Shown one piece after another: positions 34,599 to 46,722 of a stretch of DNA of 64,000 bases (its first letter is position 1; each line of letters starts with the position of its first letter). Origin of the DNA: Thinopyrum elongatum (Eukaryota > Streptophyta > Magnoliopsida > Poales > Poaceae); contig CM022303.1 of NCBI GenBank assembly GCA_011799875.1, positions 423,330,483 to 423,394,482 of the forward strand. The letters are read 5' to 3'. The notes beneath the pieces were generated by a model. That model made no database searches. It saw only the letters and a program-made list of their open reading frames with translations, and was not told the DNA's origin. The position numbers and the translations under genes are program-made.

Positions 34599-37500
34599 TT
34601 ACTCCGGGAGCACATCCTTCGGACACAGCTCTTCTACCGCCCGAGCACCGTCCATCACGGCGGAGAAATATTGTTCCGGGTGCATATGCTCCTTTTCGGT
34701 TGGTGGAGGTCCGGTGGCCATCTCAAGGGGTTTTATCTTCGGCCAGTGCACCATGGTCTTCGAAAATGCCATCCGAGCCCCCTCAATGCACACCGAGTGC
34801 TTCACGACGTCAACTCAGGTGACGACATCGCATAACTTCGCCACCAGGCCAAAGTAACTACCGGGTATGGGCTCGGAGGGCCACAGCCAGACACAGATGT
34901 CCTTCATGGCTGGCTCCACCATCTGGTGCAGCTCCATCAACTGTTTCATTTGGTTAACAAGGAGGGGAGTGTGCTCGGGCGCTTGGAACTGTGCCCACAA
35001 CAGCCTTAGTTCGGCGTCACCCTCTCGAGCCGCATAGTACCTTGCCGCATCTGCTGCACTCCTCGGGAGCTCCGTGAAGGCGCCTACGGAACGCCACACC
35101 TCGGTAAGCAATGCGAACTTTTGGCCACCGAAGACACTTTGCAGTAAGCACTGCTTACCATTCACAATCTGCTTCATTTGCCAAAGCTCTTCCCAAGCAC
35201 CTCGCGCCTCTGTCCGCGCCTCCTGGACCTCCGTCTTCACCGTTGCCAGTTTGGCGGCATGCTCCTTCTTCTTCTTCTGCTCAAGATCCTCACATTTAGT
35301 GGTGGCATCCATGAGCTCTTGTTGTACTTCTGCCACCTTGGCCTCATGCTTCTCACTGTCGGTTTTCACCAACGCCAGCACGGCGGCCGCTTGCTCGGCC
35401 GCCGCCTTCTGTTCGGCCGCCTCAGTTCTGGCCTTCTACAGCTCGGCCCTGAGGCCCTCGACCTCCGCGGCAACAACTGCATTTATTTTTCTTACTTAGG
35501 GATAATCTTGAATACTCTTCTTAATGCGAAAGCAAGCAAAGGACTGTGTTTTGAACAGACTAACCTTGTGCCTCGTCAAAACGCTTGTTGACAAGGTTCA
35601 TCTCCTCCTCGGAACTTTTCAGTTTCCAATTTATCTCAACAAGCTCTGTGGCATTGGCTGCGGCGGCCACTCCCGAAGCCTGCAATATAATGCAAACAAG
35701 ATACTTAGGACATGGTCCTAATGATTTTCGATCCTCTGCCAGGTTTTTCTAAAACCCGCCAGAGTATCGGGGGCTGCTACATATATGGACGGCTCAAATC
35801 TTGTCCATCACATTTATTTTTTACAAAAAGTGTTACTCCGCTTACCTCAAAGCCTGTCAAGAAGCCACTAAAAGCCTCTTTCAGTCCATTGTTAACGGAC
35901 CGAAAGCTGTGCAAAACTGCGCTCATTAGAGCACGGTGTTCTGCGACTATGGAGGAGCTGTTCACAGCCTCCTCCATCTTGTCCGGTCACTCTACCAAGA
36001 CACGGCCCCTGCTCCCCCTCTAGAGGGGGGTGGCTATGATGCCTCGGAAGGCCGTGAAGGCTCTGGAATCGTCTTCTGGGAATGATCGGTTTGCCCGAAC
36101 CCCCCCTCTTGGTCTTCGACGGCCAAAGCGTTAGCTTCGGCCATGTCAACATCACGACCACCCCCCGTGTTCGGCATGAGGGGGGGGTCCTTTGGGACAA
36201 CACCTCCCTGGTCTCCCCGACGACCGGTTGAGGTGCAGAATGCGACGTGCCTCCGCTCTCCGCTAGATCGGTTGGCGGGGAGGTGCCTTCCGAAATCTGA
36301 TCAGTGGGAAGGTCGCGCGGCGGGCTGTGAAAGGAAAAAGTGTACACCATTAGAGATAGGCCGGGTAGACCAGCGCTCGTATAATCTTCGGAAAACTCAC
36401 CTCACGGTGCGGGGCTTGACCCGGGAAACTCTCTTCGGGATCCTCTCGGAGGCCGCAGACTTCTCCTCGGAGTCCGAACTGTCATCAGGCATAACCAACT
36501 TGCCCCGGCTCCTTTTCTTTGGAGCTAGAGCGGGTTGATCCCCCTCTGCGTCGGCTGACACGGCTCTCTTCCTGGGGTGGGAGGTGTCGCCCTCCCCCTC
36601 TTATTCTTCTTCTTCGCCATCTTGCTCCCCCTCATGTGTAGAGGGAGCATAAGTGTCTCCGGACTTGGTGTCCGGAGGTATTCGTGAGTGGAGGCCCACA
36701 CGGGTTTCCCACGTGGGGTTTCTTTTCGTCTTCTCCTTTTTCTCTGGCACCTTATAAGGCGCCGCAGTCAGCATTTCCTCTAGCTCAGGCGACCTGGGGT
36801 CCTCGGGTAGCGGGGTCGGGCTGTTGATCTTCTTGGCCTTCGCAAGCCATCCCTGTCGAAGTAAGGAAATGAGGGATAAATCTATTGAAACACGAACATC
36901 TGAATTTAAAGACGGATGGGAGTCATTACCTTCTTAGGGGGTGCTCGGCATCGAGGCCGACATCCTCCTCGTCTTCGGCTGGCCAGTCCTCTTCTTGGGG
37001 CTTGAATAGTGCCCTCCATAACTTTTCATAAGTAGTGTCGAGGAAATGGCGCATAGTGACGGGGTCTTCGGACCTGTACGCCCACATTGGGGCGTCCCTT
37101 TGCTGGCAAGGAAGGAGGAGACGACACATCATCACCTGTATCACGCTGGTCAGCTTGACACACGCCTCCTTCACACTGATAATGCGCTTTTGCAGCAGTT
37201 CCACCTCTCCGGGTAGCCCACAGTCGAGGCCCTTTTTGGTCCATGAGGTTAACCTCGTGGGTGGTCCGGATCTGAACTCAGGAGCTGTCGCCCAAGTTGC
37301 ATCATGTGGCTCCGTGATATAAAACCACTCTTTTTGCCAAATTTTGACGGTGTCTATGAAAGTCCCCACCGGCCACTCAACGCGGGTCAACTTGCTCACC
37401 ATGCCGCCCCCCTCCGCAGTCCGCTTGTTGGCCATCCATGATTTTTGACTTCACATTAAAAACTTTTAGCCATAAGCCAAAGTGTGGAGGGACCCGTAGA

Positions 37501-37808
37501 AAGGCCTCGCAGATGATAATGAAGGCGAAGATATTAAGGATGGAATTTGGGGCCAAATCATGGAAGTCTAATCCATAAAAGAACATCAACCCGTGGATGA
37601 AGGGATGGAGGGGAAAGCCTAGTCCCCGGACGAAGTGGGGGACGAACACCACCCTTTCGCCGGGTTGCGGTGTGGGGATGGCTTGCCCTGATTCTGGGGC
37701 CCAGTGGACGATGGCGGCCAAGAGATAGCCGACGGTCATTAGATCCTCGATGTCTTTATTGGTGACAATCGAGGCCTCCCACTTGCCTCCCGCGCCAGAT
37801 CTGGCCAT
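34599..37808 (-). pseudogene. Element F antisense gene, intron-containing
   Basis: Opposite to gag. Starts at ATG 37808 (MARSGAGGKWE). The first exon has the 'putative gypsy type transposon' style domain (VGYLLAAIVHW, FPLHPFIHGLMFFYG, LAPNSILNIFAFI), broken by a frameshift near 37440. Then Lys/Glu-rich linkers and a coiled coil (35381-34815). GT-AG introns on the minus strand: 36929-36853 (77 nt), 36400-36325 (76 nt), 35845-35680 (166 nt) and 35564-35477 (88 nt), with donors GTAATG, GTGAGT, GTAAGC and GTTAGT. Premature stops include one at 34815-34817. Ends at 34599. Same architecture as the plus-strand gene of E. Function unknown. Confidence 0.75.
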
Positions 37809-38383
37809 CGTCAAGTGAGGGGGAGGGGAATTCTGTGGATATTTGAACTGGAGTGCTGGAGCTCTACAGATTGGGAAAGGCTGCGGTGAAAGGAGGAAGA
37901 AGGTGTGCAGGGATAGTCTTGGTTGCCCCTTTTTATAAGCAGTGGTAATACCAGGAGTCCTGTAAATGCGCCGCCCACCTCGCCTCTCCCCGATAAACTC
38001 ATAGCGTTATGCGCGAGTGGGATACTACAAATCATTGATCAAATCCCTGAAAAAATGGGGCATGATCTCCACCTTGAAGGGACGTGTCATCAAGGGAGCG
38101 ACCTCGAGTCGCGTATCAAGTATTCATGTTTATGACCAGACGCGATCCTTCCCCTAAAGTTGTGAGCCAAAGATACTATTCATATTTGAATGATCGGCCT
38201 TCAAGGCTAAGTAAAGCAGATAGTTCGGAGCCCGGATATGACTCGTCGTGTGGCCAAATTGAATCAAGTACCATTCGAAGGCTTAACTGGGGGGATCATT
38301 CCAAGTATTCGGGAAAAAGGGAACTCGCCTACAAATCGGAGCCTGCAGACTTGGGAGATTTGAGAAGCCGACATTGGAGACTA
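37809..38383 (+). other. Element F region between antisense gene start and LTR
   Basis: No ORF. By position it should hold the promoter and leader of the antisense gene (read leftwards). No clear TATA box for that strand identified. Confidence 0.4.
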
Positions 38384-38396
38384 GTTCGGGGGCTAC
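38384..38396 (+). other. Element F polypurine tract
   Basis: GTTCGGGGGCTAC just before the 3' LTR. E carries a comparable CGGGGGCTCC next to its own 3' LTR on the minus strand. Confidence 0.7.
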
Positions 38397-38469
38397 TGAG
38401 GGAGTCCTGGACTAGGGGTTCCTCGGGAGGCTGGCCTATCTCTCATGGGCCGGACTGATGGGTCGCACC
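38397..38469 (+). repeat. Element F 3' LTR, first part
   Basis: First 73 bases of the LTR, ending with the TSD GCACC of element D (38465-38469). Confidence 0.9.
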
Positions 38470-40129
38470 TGAAAGTGCAACTAATCCCTGGGTGGTTTTG
38501 GTAATTCTTAACAACATATAGCTCATTGAACTAATACTCTTTCAAGATGATCATTTCAGAAAGTTCAATGATTGGCATGGCATGGACTAGGAATGTGGAC
38601 CCCTCAAAATGCTAAGGACACATATTGGCTCAAGCTCAAGACTCTACTCTTTTCATTTTAGTGATCCAAGATCACATTGAGTCCATAGGAAAGCCAATAC
38701 TATTAAAAGGGGATGAGGTGTTGCTTAATGGCTTGCTTGCTCAAAATGCTTAGTGATATGCTCCAAAGCCCTCAACCACTTTCTCATATCCACATATGTC
38801 CCAAACCTAAAGTCAAATCGGCCCCACTGATTTGATCTATCCGGCGCCACCGAGTTCATTTGACATAGCCACTGCCAGAAACCCAAATCAGTTCTGTCTC
38901 ACAGATAGGGATCTCGGTCTCATCGAGATGGGATTGCTAACTCTCTGTTTCCCTTCGTAACATTTCGGTCTAACTGAGATGAGTGATCGGTCCCACCGAG
39001 TTCGCAATGCAAACTCTCTGTTTCCTCTTCGTAATGTTTCGGTCTCACCGAAATGAGGGATCGGTCCCACCGAGTTTGCCTGACCAACTCTCTGTTTGCC
39101 TATTACAGAAATCGGTCTCACCGAGTTCATGTGATCGGTCTCACCGAGATTACGTTATGCCCTAACCCTAACGAAATCGGTCTCACCGAGTTGATATGTC
39201 GGTCCCACCGAAAAGCCTAACGTTCACATTTTGAACTAAATCGGTCTGACTGAGTTTCACTAGTCGGTCCCACCGAGTTTGGTAAATTGTGTGTAACGGT
39301 TAGATTTTGTGTGGAGGCTATATATACCCCTCCACCCTTCCTCCATTCGTGGGGAGAGCCATCAGAATGTGCCTACACTTCCAGTACTCATTTTCTGAGA
39401 GAGAACCACCTACTCATGTGTTGAGACCAAGATATTCCAATCCAACCACAAGAATCTTGATCTCTAGCCTTCCCCAAGTTGCTTTCCACTCAAATCATCT
39501 TTCCACCAAATCCAAATCTGTGAGAGAGAGTTGAGTGTTGGGGAGACTATCATTTGAAGCACAAGAGCAAGGAGTTCATCATCAACACACCATCTATTAC
39601 CTTTTGGAGAGTGGTGTCTCCTAGATTGGTTAGGTGTTACTTGGGAGCCTCCGTCAAGATTGTGGAGTTGAACCAAGGAGTTTGTACGGGCAAGGAGATC
39701 GCCTACTTCGTGAAGATCTACCCTAGAGGGGCAAGTCCTTCATGGGCGATGGCCATGGTGGGATAGACAAGGTTGCTTCTTCGTGGACCCTTCATGGGTG
39801 GAGCCCTCCGTGGACTCGCGCAACCGTTACCCTTCGTGGGTTGAAGTCTCAATCAACGTGGATGTACGATAGCACCACCTATCGGAACCATGCCAAAAAT
39901 CTCTGTGTCTACATTGCGTTTGCTCCCTCCAAACTCCTCCCCTTTACCTTCATATGAAATGATTTACATTCCGCTGCTATACTCTTAGTATTGCATGTTC
40001 AGGTAGATTGCTTGACTTGTGCTAAGTTGCTAAAATCTGCCAAGACTTAAAATTGGATAAAGGCTAGATTTTTATTTGGTCAAGTAGTCTAATCACCCCC
40101 CCCCCTCTAGACATACTTTCGATCCTACA
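38470..40129 (+). repeat. Element D 5' LTR (1660 bp)
   Basis: Pairs with 59966-61614. Palindrome array about 38815-39276, TATATATA at 39319-39326. A C-homopolymer at about 40097-40106 near the end may be length-uncertain. Confidence 0.93.
38815..39276 (+). promoter_or_regulatory. Palindrome array in element D U3
   Basis: Same TCGGTNNNACCGA units in pairs as in C, ending about 43 bases before the TATA box. Some units are decayed (for example TCTGTCTCACAGA-like near 38893). Confidence 0.7.
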
Positions 40130-40131
40130 AG

Positions 40132-40143
40132 TGGTATCAGAGC
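40132..40143 (+). other. Element D primer binding site (tRNA-iMet)
   Basis: TGGTATCAGAGC, exact match to the usual initiator-Met site, two bases after the LTR. Confidence 0.9.
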
Positions 40144-40213
40144 TTTGGTCTCCATTTGCCTTGATTTCCATAGCTTTGGTGATCATAGCCTTGGTTTGAC
40201 AACCTAGGAGAGT

Positions 40214-42397
40214 ATGGCGTCTAGCGAGGGAAATTACCACCGTAGAGGTCCTTACTTTGATGGTACTAATTTTGCTAGTTGGAAGCATAAGATGAAAATG
40301 CATATTCTTGGACATAACCCCGCCGTTTGGGCTATTGTGTGTATTGGCTTGCAAGGTGAATTCTTCTATGGGAGAGAACCAAATCGTGAAGCTACCGCGG
40401 AAGAATTGAAGATGTTGCAATACAATGCTCAAGCTTGCGATATCCTCTTCAACGGATTGTGCCCCGAAGAATTCAACAAAATCAGTCGTCTTGAGAATGC
40501 AAAGGAAATTTGGGATACTTTGATTGATATGCATGAAGGTACCGAGTCCGTCAAGGAATCCAAATTGGATGTGCTTCAAAGTCAGCTTGACAAGTTCAAA
40601 ATGAAGGATGGTGAAGGTGTCGCTGAAATGTACTCTAGGCTTGCTCTCATCACAAATGAGATTGCCAGCTTAGGAAGTGAAGAGATGATTGACAGATTCA
40701 TCATCAAGAAGATCCTAAGAGCCTTGGATGGAAAATATGATACCGTGTGCACATTGATCCAAATGATGCCAAATTACAAAGATCTCAAGCCAACTGAAGT
40801 CATTGGAAGAATTGTAGCTCATGAGATGTCACTCAAGGATAAAGAAGAGCTTCACAACAAGTCTAGTGGTGCTTACAAAGCCTCATGTGATGATCCTACA
40901 TCATCAAGTGAGAAACAAGCCTTCAATGAGGAATTGAGCCTAATGGTGAAGAACTTCAACAAGTTCTACAAGAGTAGAAGCAAGGAAAGAAGTTCCAAGT
41001 CAAGGTCCTATAATGACAAAAGATCTTCAAGTCATGAGCGTAATTGTTATAATTGTGGAAGACCCGGACACTACTCCAATGAGTGTACGGCTCCCTACAA
41101 AAGAAGAGAAGACTCACCTAAAAGAAGAAGCAAAAGAGAAGAATCACCTCCAAGGGAGAGAAGGAGTAGAGATGATCGTTATGAATGAAGAACCTCTCGC
41201 AGAAGCAAGGATTCGGAAAGGAAGGACAAGTCATCAAGGAGCCACACAAAACAAAGACATCAAGCTCATGTTGGTGAATGGGTATCCGGCTCCGACTCCG
41301 ACCACCACTCCGAGAGAAGTTATCACTCCGACTCCGAATATACTCAAGATGAAGGTGTTGCCGGTCTAGCACTTGTGTCAACCAACTCCTATGACATATT
41401 TGACTCACCAAATGAAGGAATTGGAAGATGCTTCATGGCTAAAGGCCCAAAGGTATCACACCCCGAGTATGTTGATTTCAATAGTGATGAAGATGATTTG
41501 CTAGGTGATGATGATTTACTTGTTGACAACTCTAGTAATGAAAACTATGATGAACTTGTTATTAATCATGCTAAACAAGATAAAACGAATGACGATGATA
41601 AGAAGCAGATTGAGCGTCTAACTAAAGAACTAAACACTCTTAAGTTAGCTCATGAAACTACCTTAGAAGATCATCGAGAGCTTTTAAAGACTCATGAGAA
41701 ACTACGCTTTGGAAAGCTCAACCTAGAGCAAGAGCATGGGTTCTTAAAGGCAATCAATGATGATCTTCGTAAGAAAAGTTCTTCTTACATTGCCAAGCAT
41801 TTACTCTTGTCTACTTACATGCCGCAAGTAAAATCTAGCAACAAGAGTAAGAAAGATTCTTATTCTAGTAGTAACAATAATCATGCTAAATCCAATATTG
41901 TTGCTTCTAGTAGTTCTCTTGATTCCACTAATGATTCTCTTAGCCAAGTTACACTTGAGCAAGAAAATAGCTTATTGAAGGGAATTATAGAGAAAGGTGT
42001 TTACAAGAGCCTTGCCGGAAGTAAGCAATTTGAGGAAATTGTACGCAAGCAAGGAAGGCACCGGAAGAATCAAGGTGTTGGTTTTGAACAAAAATTCAAT
42101 GCCAATGGAGTTGAGTGGGAAGAAGATCAATACCCCAAGATGAAGTTTGTTCCTCAACAAGAGAAGTATGATCCTACTTCCGTCTAGGGGACACAAGCTC
42201 AAGATGATCTTCCACCACAAGACCTCAAGCTAAAAGGCAAGGACAAGCTTCAAGAGGAGATTGATGCATTTGAAGAAGCTCCTAAGGCCTTGGTCAAGTG
42301 GGTTCCCAAGACTACATCAAGTTCTACTTCATCAAGTACGACTCCAACTCAAAGGATTCCCATCAAGATGATGTGGATCCCGAAGAAGAAGAACTAG
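40214..42397 (+). pseudogene. gag: Element D gag
   Basis: ATG 40214; 727 residues if read through. UBN2-type core begins with FDGTNFASWKHKMKMHIL (residues about 16-33). Zinc knuckle CYNCGRPGHYSNEC at residues 278-291 has all four ligands. An Arg/Ser/Glu-rich domain follows (about 295-400), then acidic and coiled-coil-like parts (EQEHGFLKAINDDLRKK). TGA at 41186-41188 replaces Arg (CGA to TGA relative to C) and TAG at 42185-42187 truncates the last part. Natural stop TAG 42395-42397, shared with C. No protease follows. Gag would form the particle if a helper supplied pol. Confidence 0.9.
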
Positions 42398-43227
42398 AGA
42401 ATTCTTGAGGGTGACTCCACCAAGATACTTCACTCACATTCACTTTGGCAAGGACAAATGCAATCAACTTCCACATCTTGCACTAGTTCAAGGAGTCACA
42501 AACCCTCTTGTTGGTAAGACAAGGGACAAGGTAACCTAATGCTTTCATGGACATCATCTTGTGTGTACTTCACTCTATGTCTATGGATATCTTTGTTTGT
42601 TTCTTGTGGGACTAACCCATGTAGGTATTGAAAGTGCAACTCACTCCAATGGATTGCTCCAAATGATCTACATCAACATTGAGCATCCACATCTTCAACA
42701 TCTACATGAAGTCATCATCGACAAAACCCAAGGTTAGTTCATCCCTCTTAGGGGGGATATGACATCTAGGGGGATCTTTACTCTAAGAATTGAGCTAAAG
42801 CAACTCTAATGGTGTGAACACAACAATGCTTTATGTAAAAGTGGTAACCCCACTTGTGCTTAAACGATGAGTATGACCTATGATCAAATGTTCTCATTTG
42901 ACTCCTAAGTCAATATACTCATATATAGATGACCTAGTCATTGCCAATTGCTTGATAGATGCTAGAGTGTTTGTGCATGCTTTGTCACATATTTCATTTG
43001 CCATTTTATTGTTGAGCACGTTGATTGCATAATTTTCTCATTCGAGGACATCCATTTGTTGCTTTGGTTGTTTGGCTCTTTTTCTTTGGCCAAATGGATG
43101 GACAAGAATGCCTAAGAACTTCCTCTAGCTATCTATGCTTTTCTCGTCTCAAACTCTATTCACGCTACATCACAAAGTTTGATCAAGTCAGATTCGAACC
43201 CTCTGGGTGAGGAGCACTCGGAGTCAC
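42398..43227 (+). other. Element D spacer after gag, no pol
   Basis: Collinear with 12862-13685 of C, with the same two G-rich runs. Non-coding. Ends with TSD GTCAC (43223-43227) of element E. Confidence 0.65.
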
Positions 43228-44067
43228 TGTCGGGGCACGACACCTATGGGGTCCCGAGAGACCCCTTTACGATTCGGCGGGGGGAGAGGTATACGCAAAG
43301 AGCAGAACCAGTGATCGACGCGTGAGGTTTTTACCCAGGTTCGGGCCGCTGATCAGCGTAAAACCCTACTCCTGCTTTGTGTTCTTATTGAAGTTCTTGA
43401 GCCCAGCCTTCAGGAGCGCTCGCAATGAACAGTACGTTCAAAGAGCAGCTACACATGCAGAATGGGCCAGAAGTTCTCCTCCCCCCTGTAGCAGTTGCCT
43501 TGGGCCTCCTTTTATATGCTCAAAGGGGTCTCCACAGTGGCAAAATGTACATACATTGAGGTGTAAAGTAGCTACAGGCTATCATACCTAACCCCTGACG
43601 GATTAGGACAAGCACATTTAATGCACCGTGAGGTGTCCGTTTAGGTGTCCTCACTTTCTTGGGGATGGAAAAAGGGGCCATCCCATCAGCACCGCTTAAG
43701 CTCTCCTCCACTGGCGCGTTGCCACGCATCCAGAGAAGGACCCAGAATGTCAGGTACGCTACTGTGCCGAAGCGGTGGCACAGTGGCAGAATCACGCCAG
43801 GCGCCGAATCTTGCCGGGCGCCAAGCCTTGCCGGGCGCCAAGCCTTGCCGGGCCCCAAAGGCCATCCCGACAAGGATCTTGCTGGGAAGGCTGGCCTTCG
43901 GATTCCAGCTCTGCTTATCTGCTAAACCTCAGATCTCTGACTTGATGATTTCCTTGATGGGCTGAATCGACCCCGAGCTGATCCCGGCAAGCCTTGCCGC
44001 GAGGATGGCTACAACTGTCCGTGCACAAGTACGGGGTACTAGTGGCCCAATACTTAGTACACCGACA
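43228..44067 (-). repeat. Element E 3' LTR (840 bp)
   Basis: Minus-oriented element, so this is its 3' LTR. TATA box on minus at about 43516-43510 (TATAAAA). Carries two full copies of a 17-bp unit near 43811-43850; the other LTR has three. Confidence 0.92.
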
Positions 44068-44080
44068 GGAGCCCCCGGGC
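44068..44080 (-). other. Element E polypurine tract
   Basis: CCCGGGGGCTCC-type purine tract on minus, abutting the 3' LTR. Confidence 0.65.
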
Positions 44081-44474
44081 CTAGGCCATACACGAGTGTG
44101 AGGCATTGTTGGGCTAGGCCCAAACAGTGCACGGGCACGCGTGGCAGGGAATTAACTGCTCGTAAATATCTTGTTTTACTGTGCCCCCCACTACGCGCAT
44201 AGAGCGCGCGACGTGGGAAGCGTGCCAAAAAGGCTGCAAACTGTCTCGCGCCTATAGAGGCGCATTCATATTACGGAATAAACAAGGCGGCCCCGCTCCT
44301 TCCCCATAAAAAGAAGTCGCAGAGGTGCAAACCTATTTACCCCCCCCCCCCCTTCTTCTCAATCTAGCCATCGCCATCGCCTTCCTTTCCTCGAGCTCAG
44401 AGCGAAACCTTCTTCCTCTTCCGCCCGCTGCTCCCGCGCTCTCTCCGTCCCCAGCTTCCGTCCTCACAGTCGCC
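44081..44474 (+). promoter_or_regulatory. Leader of the element E antisense gene
   Basis: GC-rich 400-bp region; a likely 5' leader with a C-homopolymer near 44341-44352. CCATAAAAAGAAG near 44304-44316 is a weak TATA candidate. Promoter function is inferred only from position. Confidence 0.35.
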
Positions 44475-46111
44475 ATGGCGCCCAAGGCCAGCAAGGGCAA
44501 GGGCAAGGACAAGGAGGCGAAAGCCAAAGTCCTGGAGAGCAAACTGGTGAAGATGCGGAAGAGGCTCGTCGTCTTCCCTCTGACGCTCGACGCCGAAGTT
44601 TTGAAGGGGCGATATCAATGCATGTGGGCGAAGGGAACGCAAGCTCACCCCGCCACACGCGTAATCCCAGGTGCTTGCTCCAAAGGTGGATCGGACAGAT
44701 ACCCCTTTTTCACTGCATATTTCTATTGCGGGCTCTGTCCACCCTTTTCCGATTTCTTCAATGACATCATGTACACGTACGGCTTCCGCCTTCTTGATTT
44801 CACGCCGAATGCCGTACTTTGCATGTCTATCTTTGCCCATCTTTGTGAGAATTTCGCTGGCGTGATCCCCAATTCTGCTCTTTTCCGCCATTATTTCTAC
44901 CCTCGCATCCAAAAAGGAGAGGCTCTCTCTGGATCTATTGCCTGGATTCCAAGGGCTTGGAACAAAGAGATATACCCGGAGGGAGTTTACCGCGAAAAGT
45001 GGGACGAGTGGCGGGCCGAATGGTGCTGGATCCAGGAAGCAGATCCTCATCCTTTTTGTCATCCCCGGCAACAGAAGGTGGTTCGCGGCAAGGATTGGGG
45101 CGATCTCGCCGCAGAAGACGAGAAGCTCACAATCGCCACTACCAGGATCCTTCGCTTGAAGGCTGCCGGGCTGACAATGGAGATGATCGGCTTCGACTTT
45201 CTCCGCCGCCGCATCGCCCCTCTGCAGAACAGGGGAAGGCCAGTCTGGGAGTACAAGAACGCGGCAGATGTCATGAGACTGCGCCCCGGGCTGAACAACA
45301 ATCTGACCGCTATGCAGCTTGGCGCTCTCCGCCAAAAGTTATTCCAGCGCGAAGACAAGCACCGGCTGCCGGCAAGGATCGTCCCCTTGTGCAACAACTC
45401 TGCCTTGGGGTCAATCATTGCCTTCTTGCCGATGTTCAATGCCCACGGCCTTGACCCGACCTGGGTCGAGCCAAGCGAGGAAGAAGCGCAGAAGTTCTTT
45501 GACAATTTGACGGAGAAGCCTGTCTGGCAAGAGTCAGATCTTATCCGCGCCACCACTGATCAGGAGGTAGCCTACATCGCTACCAGAGTGGAGGAGGCGA
45601 ATCTTGCTGCGGAGGCCGGCAACGTTGGCTTCACAGAGTGGGAAGCCAGCGACGCAGAGGTGGTAGTGGAGGCAAAGCCTGCCGGGGAGAACAAGGTTGC
45701 CGAGGAAGAAGGCGGCGCAGCCGCTGAGAGCTCGTCCGGCGAAGACACGGCCGAAGAGGAGACGCGAGAAGAGCCCTCGCCCCCGAAGAAGACAAAGCGT
45801 GTCCTTCGGAAGGCTGCTTCAGGCATCCCGGCAAGCCAGCCTACTTCGAGCGGCGAATCCCCCGGCAAGAAAGTGGCCAGCAAGACTGGACTGCGGTAGG
45901 GGGCTCGTCAACAGCCCGCGCGGCACGCGAGACCCACACCAGCGACCACTGCTAGGGCGGCAGGAGGGTCTCGTACTACCGAGCCGGAGGCTGCCCCGGC
46001 GCCTGCCACGGCCAAGTGGCCTAGGACTCCTCCTCCGCCTCCCCACTCAGACACCGCAACGGAGGTCGACTTCGACATCTCCGGCTTTAGTCCAGAGCGA
46101 GAGGAAGAAGA

Positions 46112-46183
46112 GTGAGTATTTGCCACAGCTTCTACCTTCCAATTTGCATCAATCTTACTGACTTGCTTGTATTGTTTCTGTAG
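46112..46183 (+). other. Intron 1 of the element E antisense gene
   Basis: Donor GTGAGTATT, T-rich body, acceptor TTTCTGTAG. Contains an in-frame TGA, so removal is needed for the ORF. Splitting codon GA|T gives Asp. Confidence 0.75.
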
Positions 46184-46332
46184 TGACACAGAAACCTTGC
46201 TGGACAGGATGGCGAAGAGGTCAAGGACTTCTACGGGCGACGAGCCCCCGGCGGGCTCCACGAGTGTGCCGGAAACTGTCGTTGTCAGCCCGAAGTCCAG
46301 TTCCCAACACAGCCCCCAGCACAGCCCCCAGC

Positions 46333-46407
46333 GTAAGTTCATCGTCCCTTTTCTGCTGGCTGGTGCCGAGGCTTCCATTCTTGCCGCTAATATCTTTGGG
46401 TTCGCAG
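46333..46407 (+). other. Intron 2 of the element E antisense gene
   Basis: Donor GTAAGTTCA, acceptor GGTTCGCAG; 75 nt and free of in-frame stops, so retention would also be readable. Confidence 0.65.
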
Positions 46408-46611
46408 GAGAAGAACGGCAGCAAGGAGAAGATATCCCCATTGCACCTCCTTCATCGACCGCTCCGCCCACAAGCACATCCCTGACAAGAGATCCTGCCG
46501 ACGAGCCCGTCCTGATTGAGGAGGAGCCGACAAGCATGGACTCCGGCAACCCACCCCCGGCAACCGGAGTTGCCGGGAGAGGCGAAGCCACCTCTCGACA
46601 GCCCGACGCAG

Positions 46612-46722
46612 GTACTCGATCGCCTCAGAGTGCTTGTTATTCTTTTCCTCTTATCTCTTTATCTTTAGTCACCTCAAAATCCAAACCTCGATCTTATTCT
46701 GTCTTCCTTCTTCGCCCTTTAG
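46612..46722 (+). other. Intron 3 of the element E antisense gene
   Basis: Donor GTACTCG, pyrimidine-rich body, acceptor GCCCTTTAG; 111 nt, stop-free in frame. Confidence 0.6.

Noticed and set aside
40097..40106. C-homopolymers at 40097-40106, 44341-44352 and 61581-61590 as biological features
   Set aside because: Runs of this sort are prone to sequencing length error; no function inferred.
44325..44474. Upstream extension of the E antisense ORF
   Set aside because: The frame opens at GTG; the first ATG in a good context is 44475, and the sequence before it is a C-rich leader.
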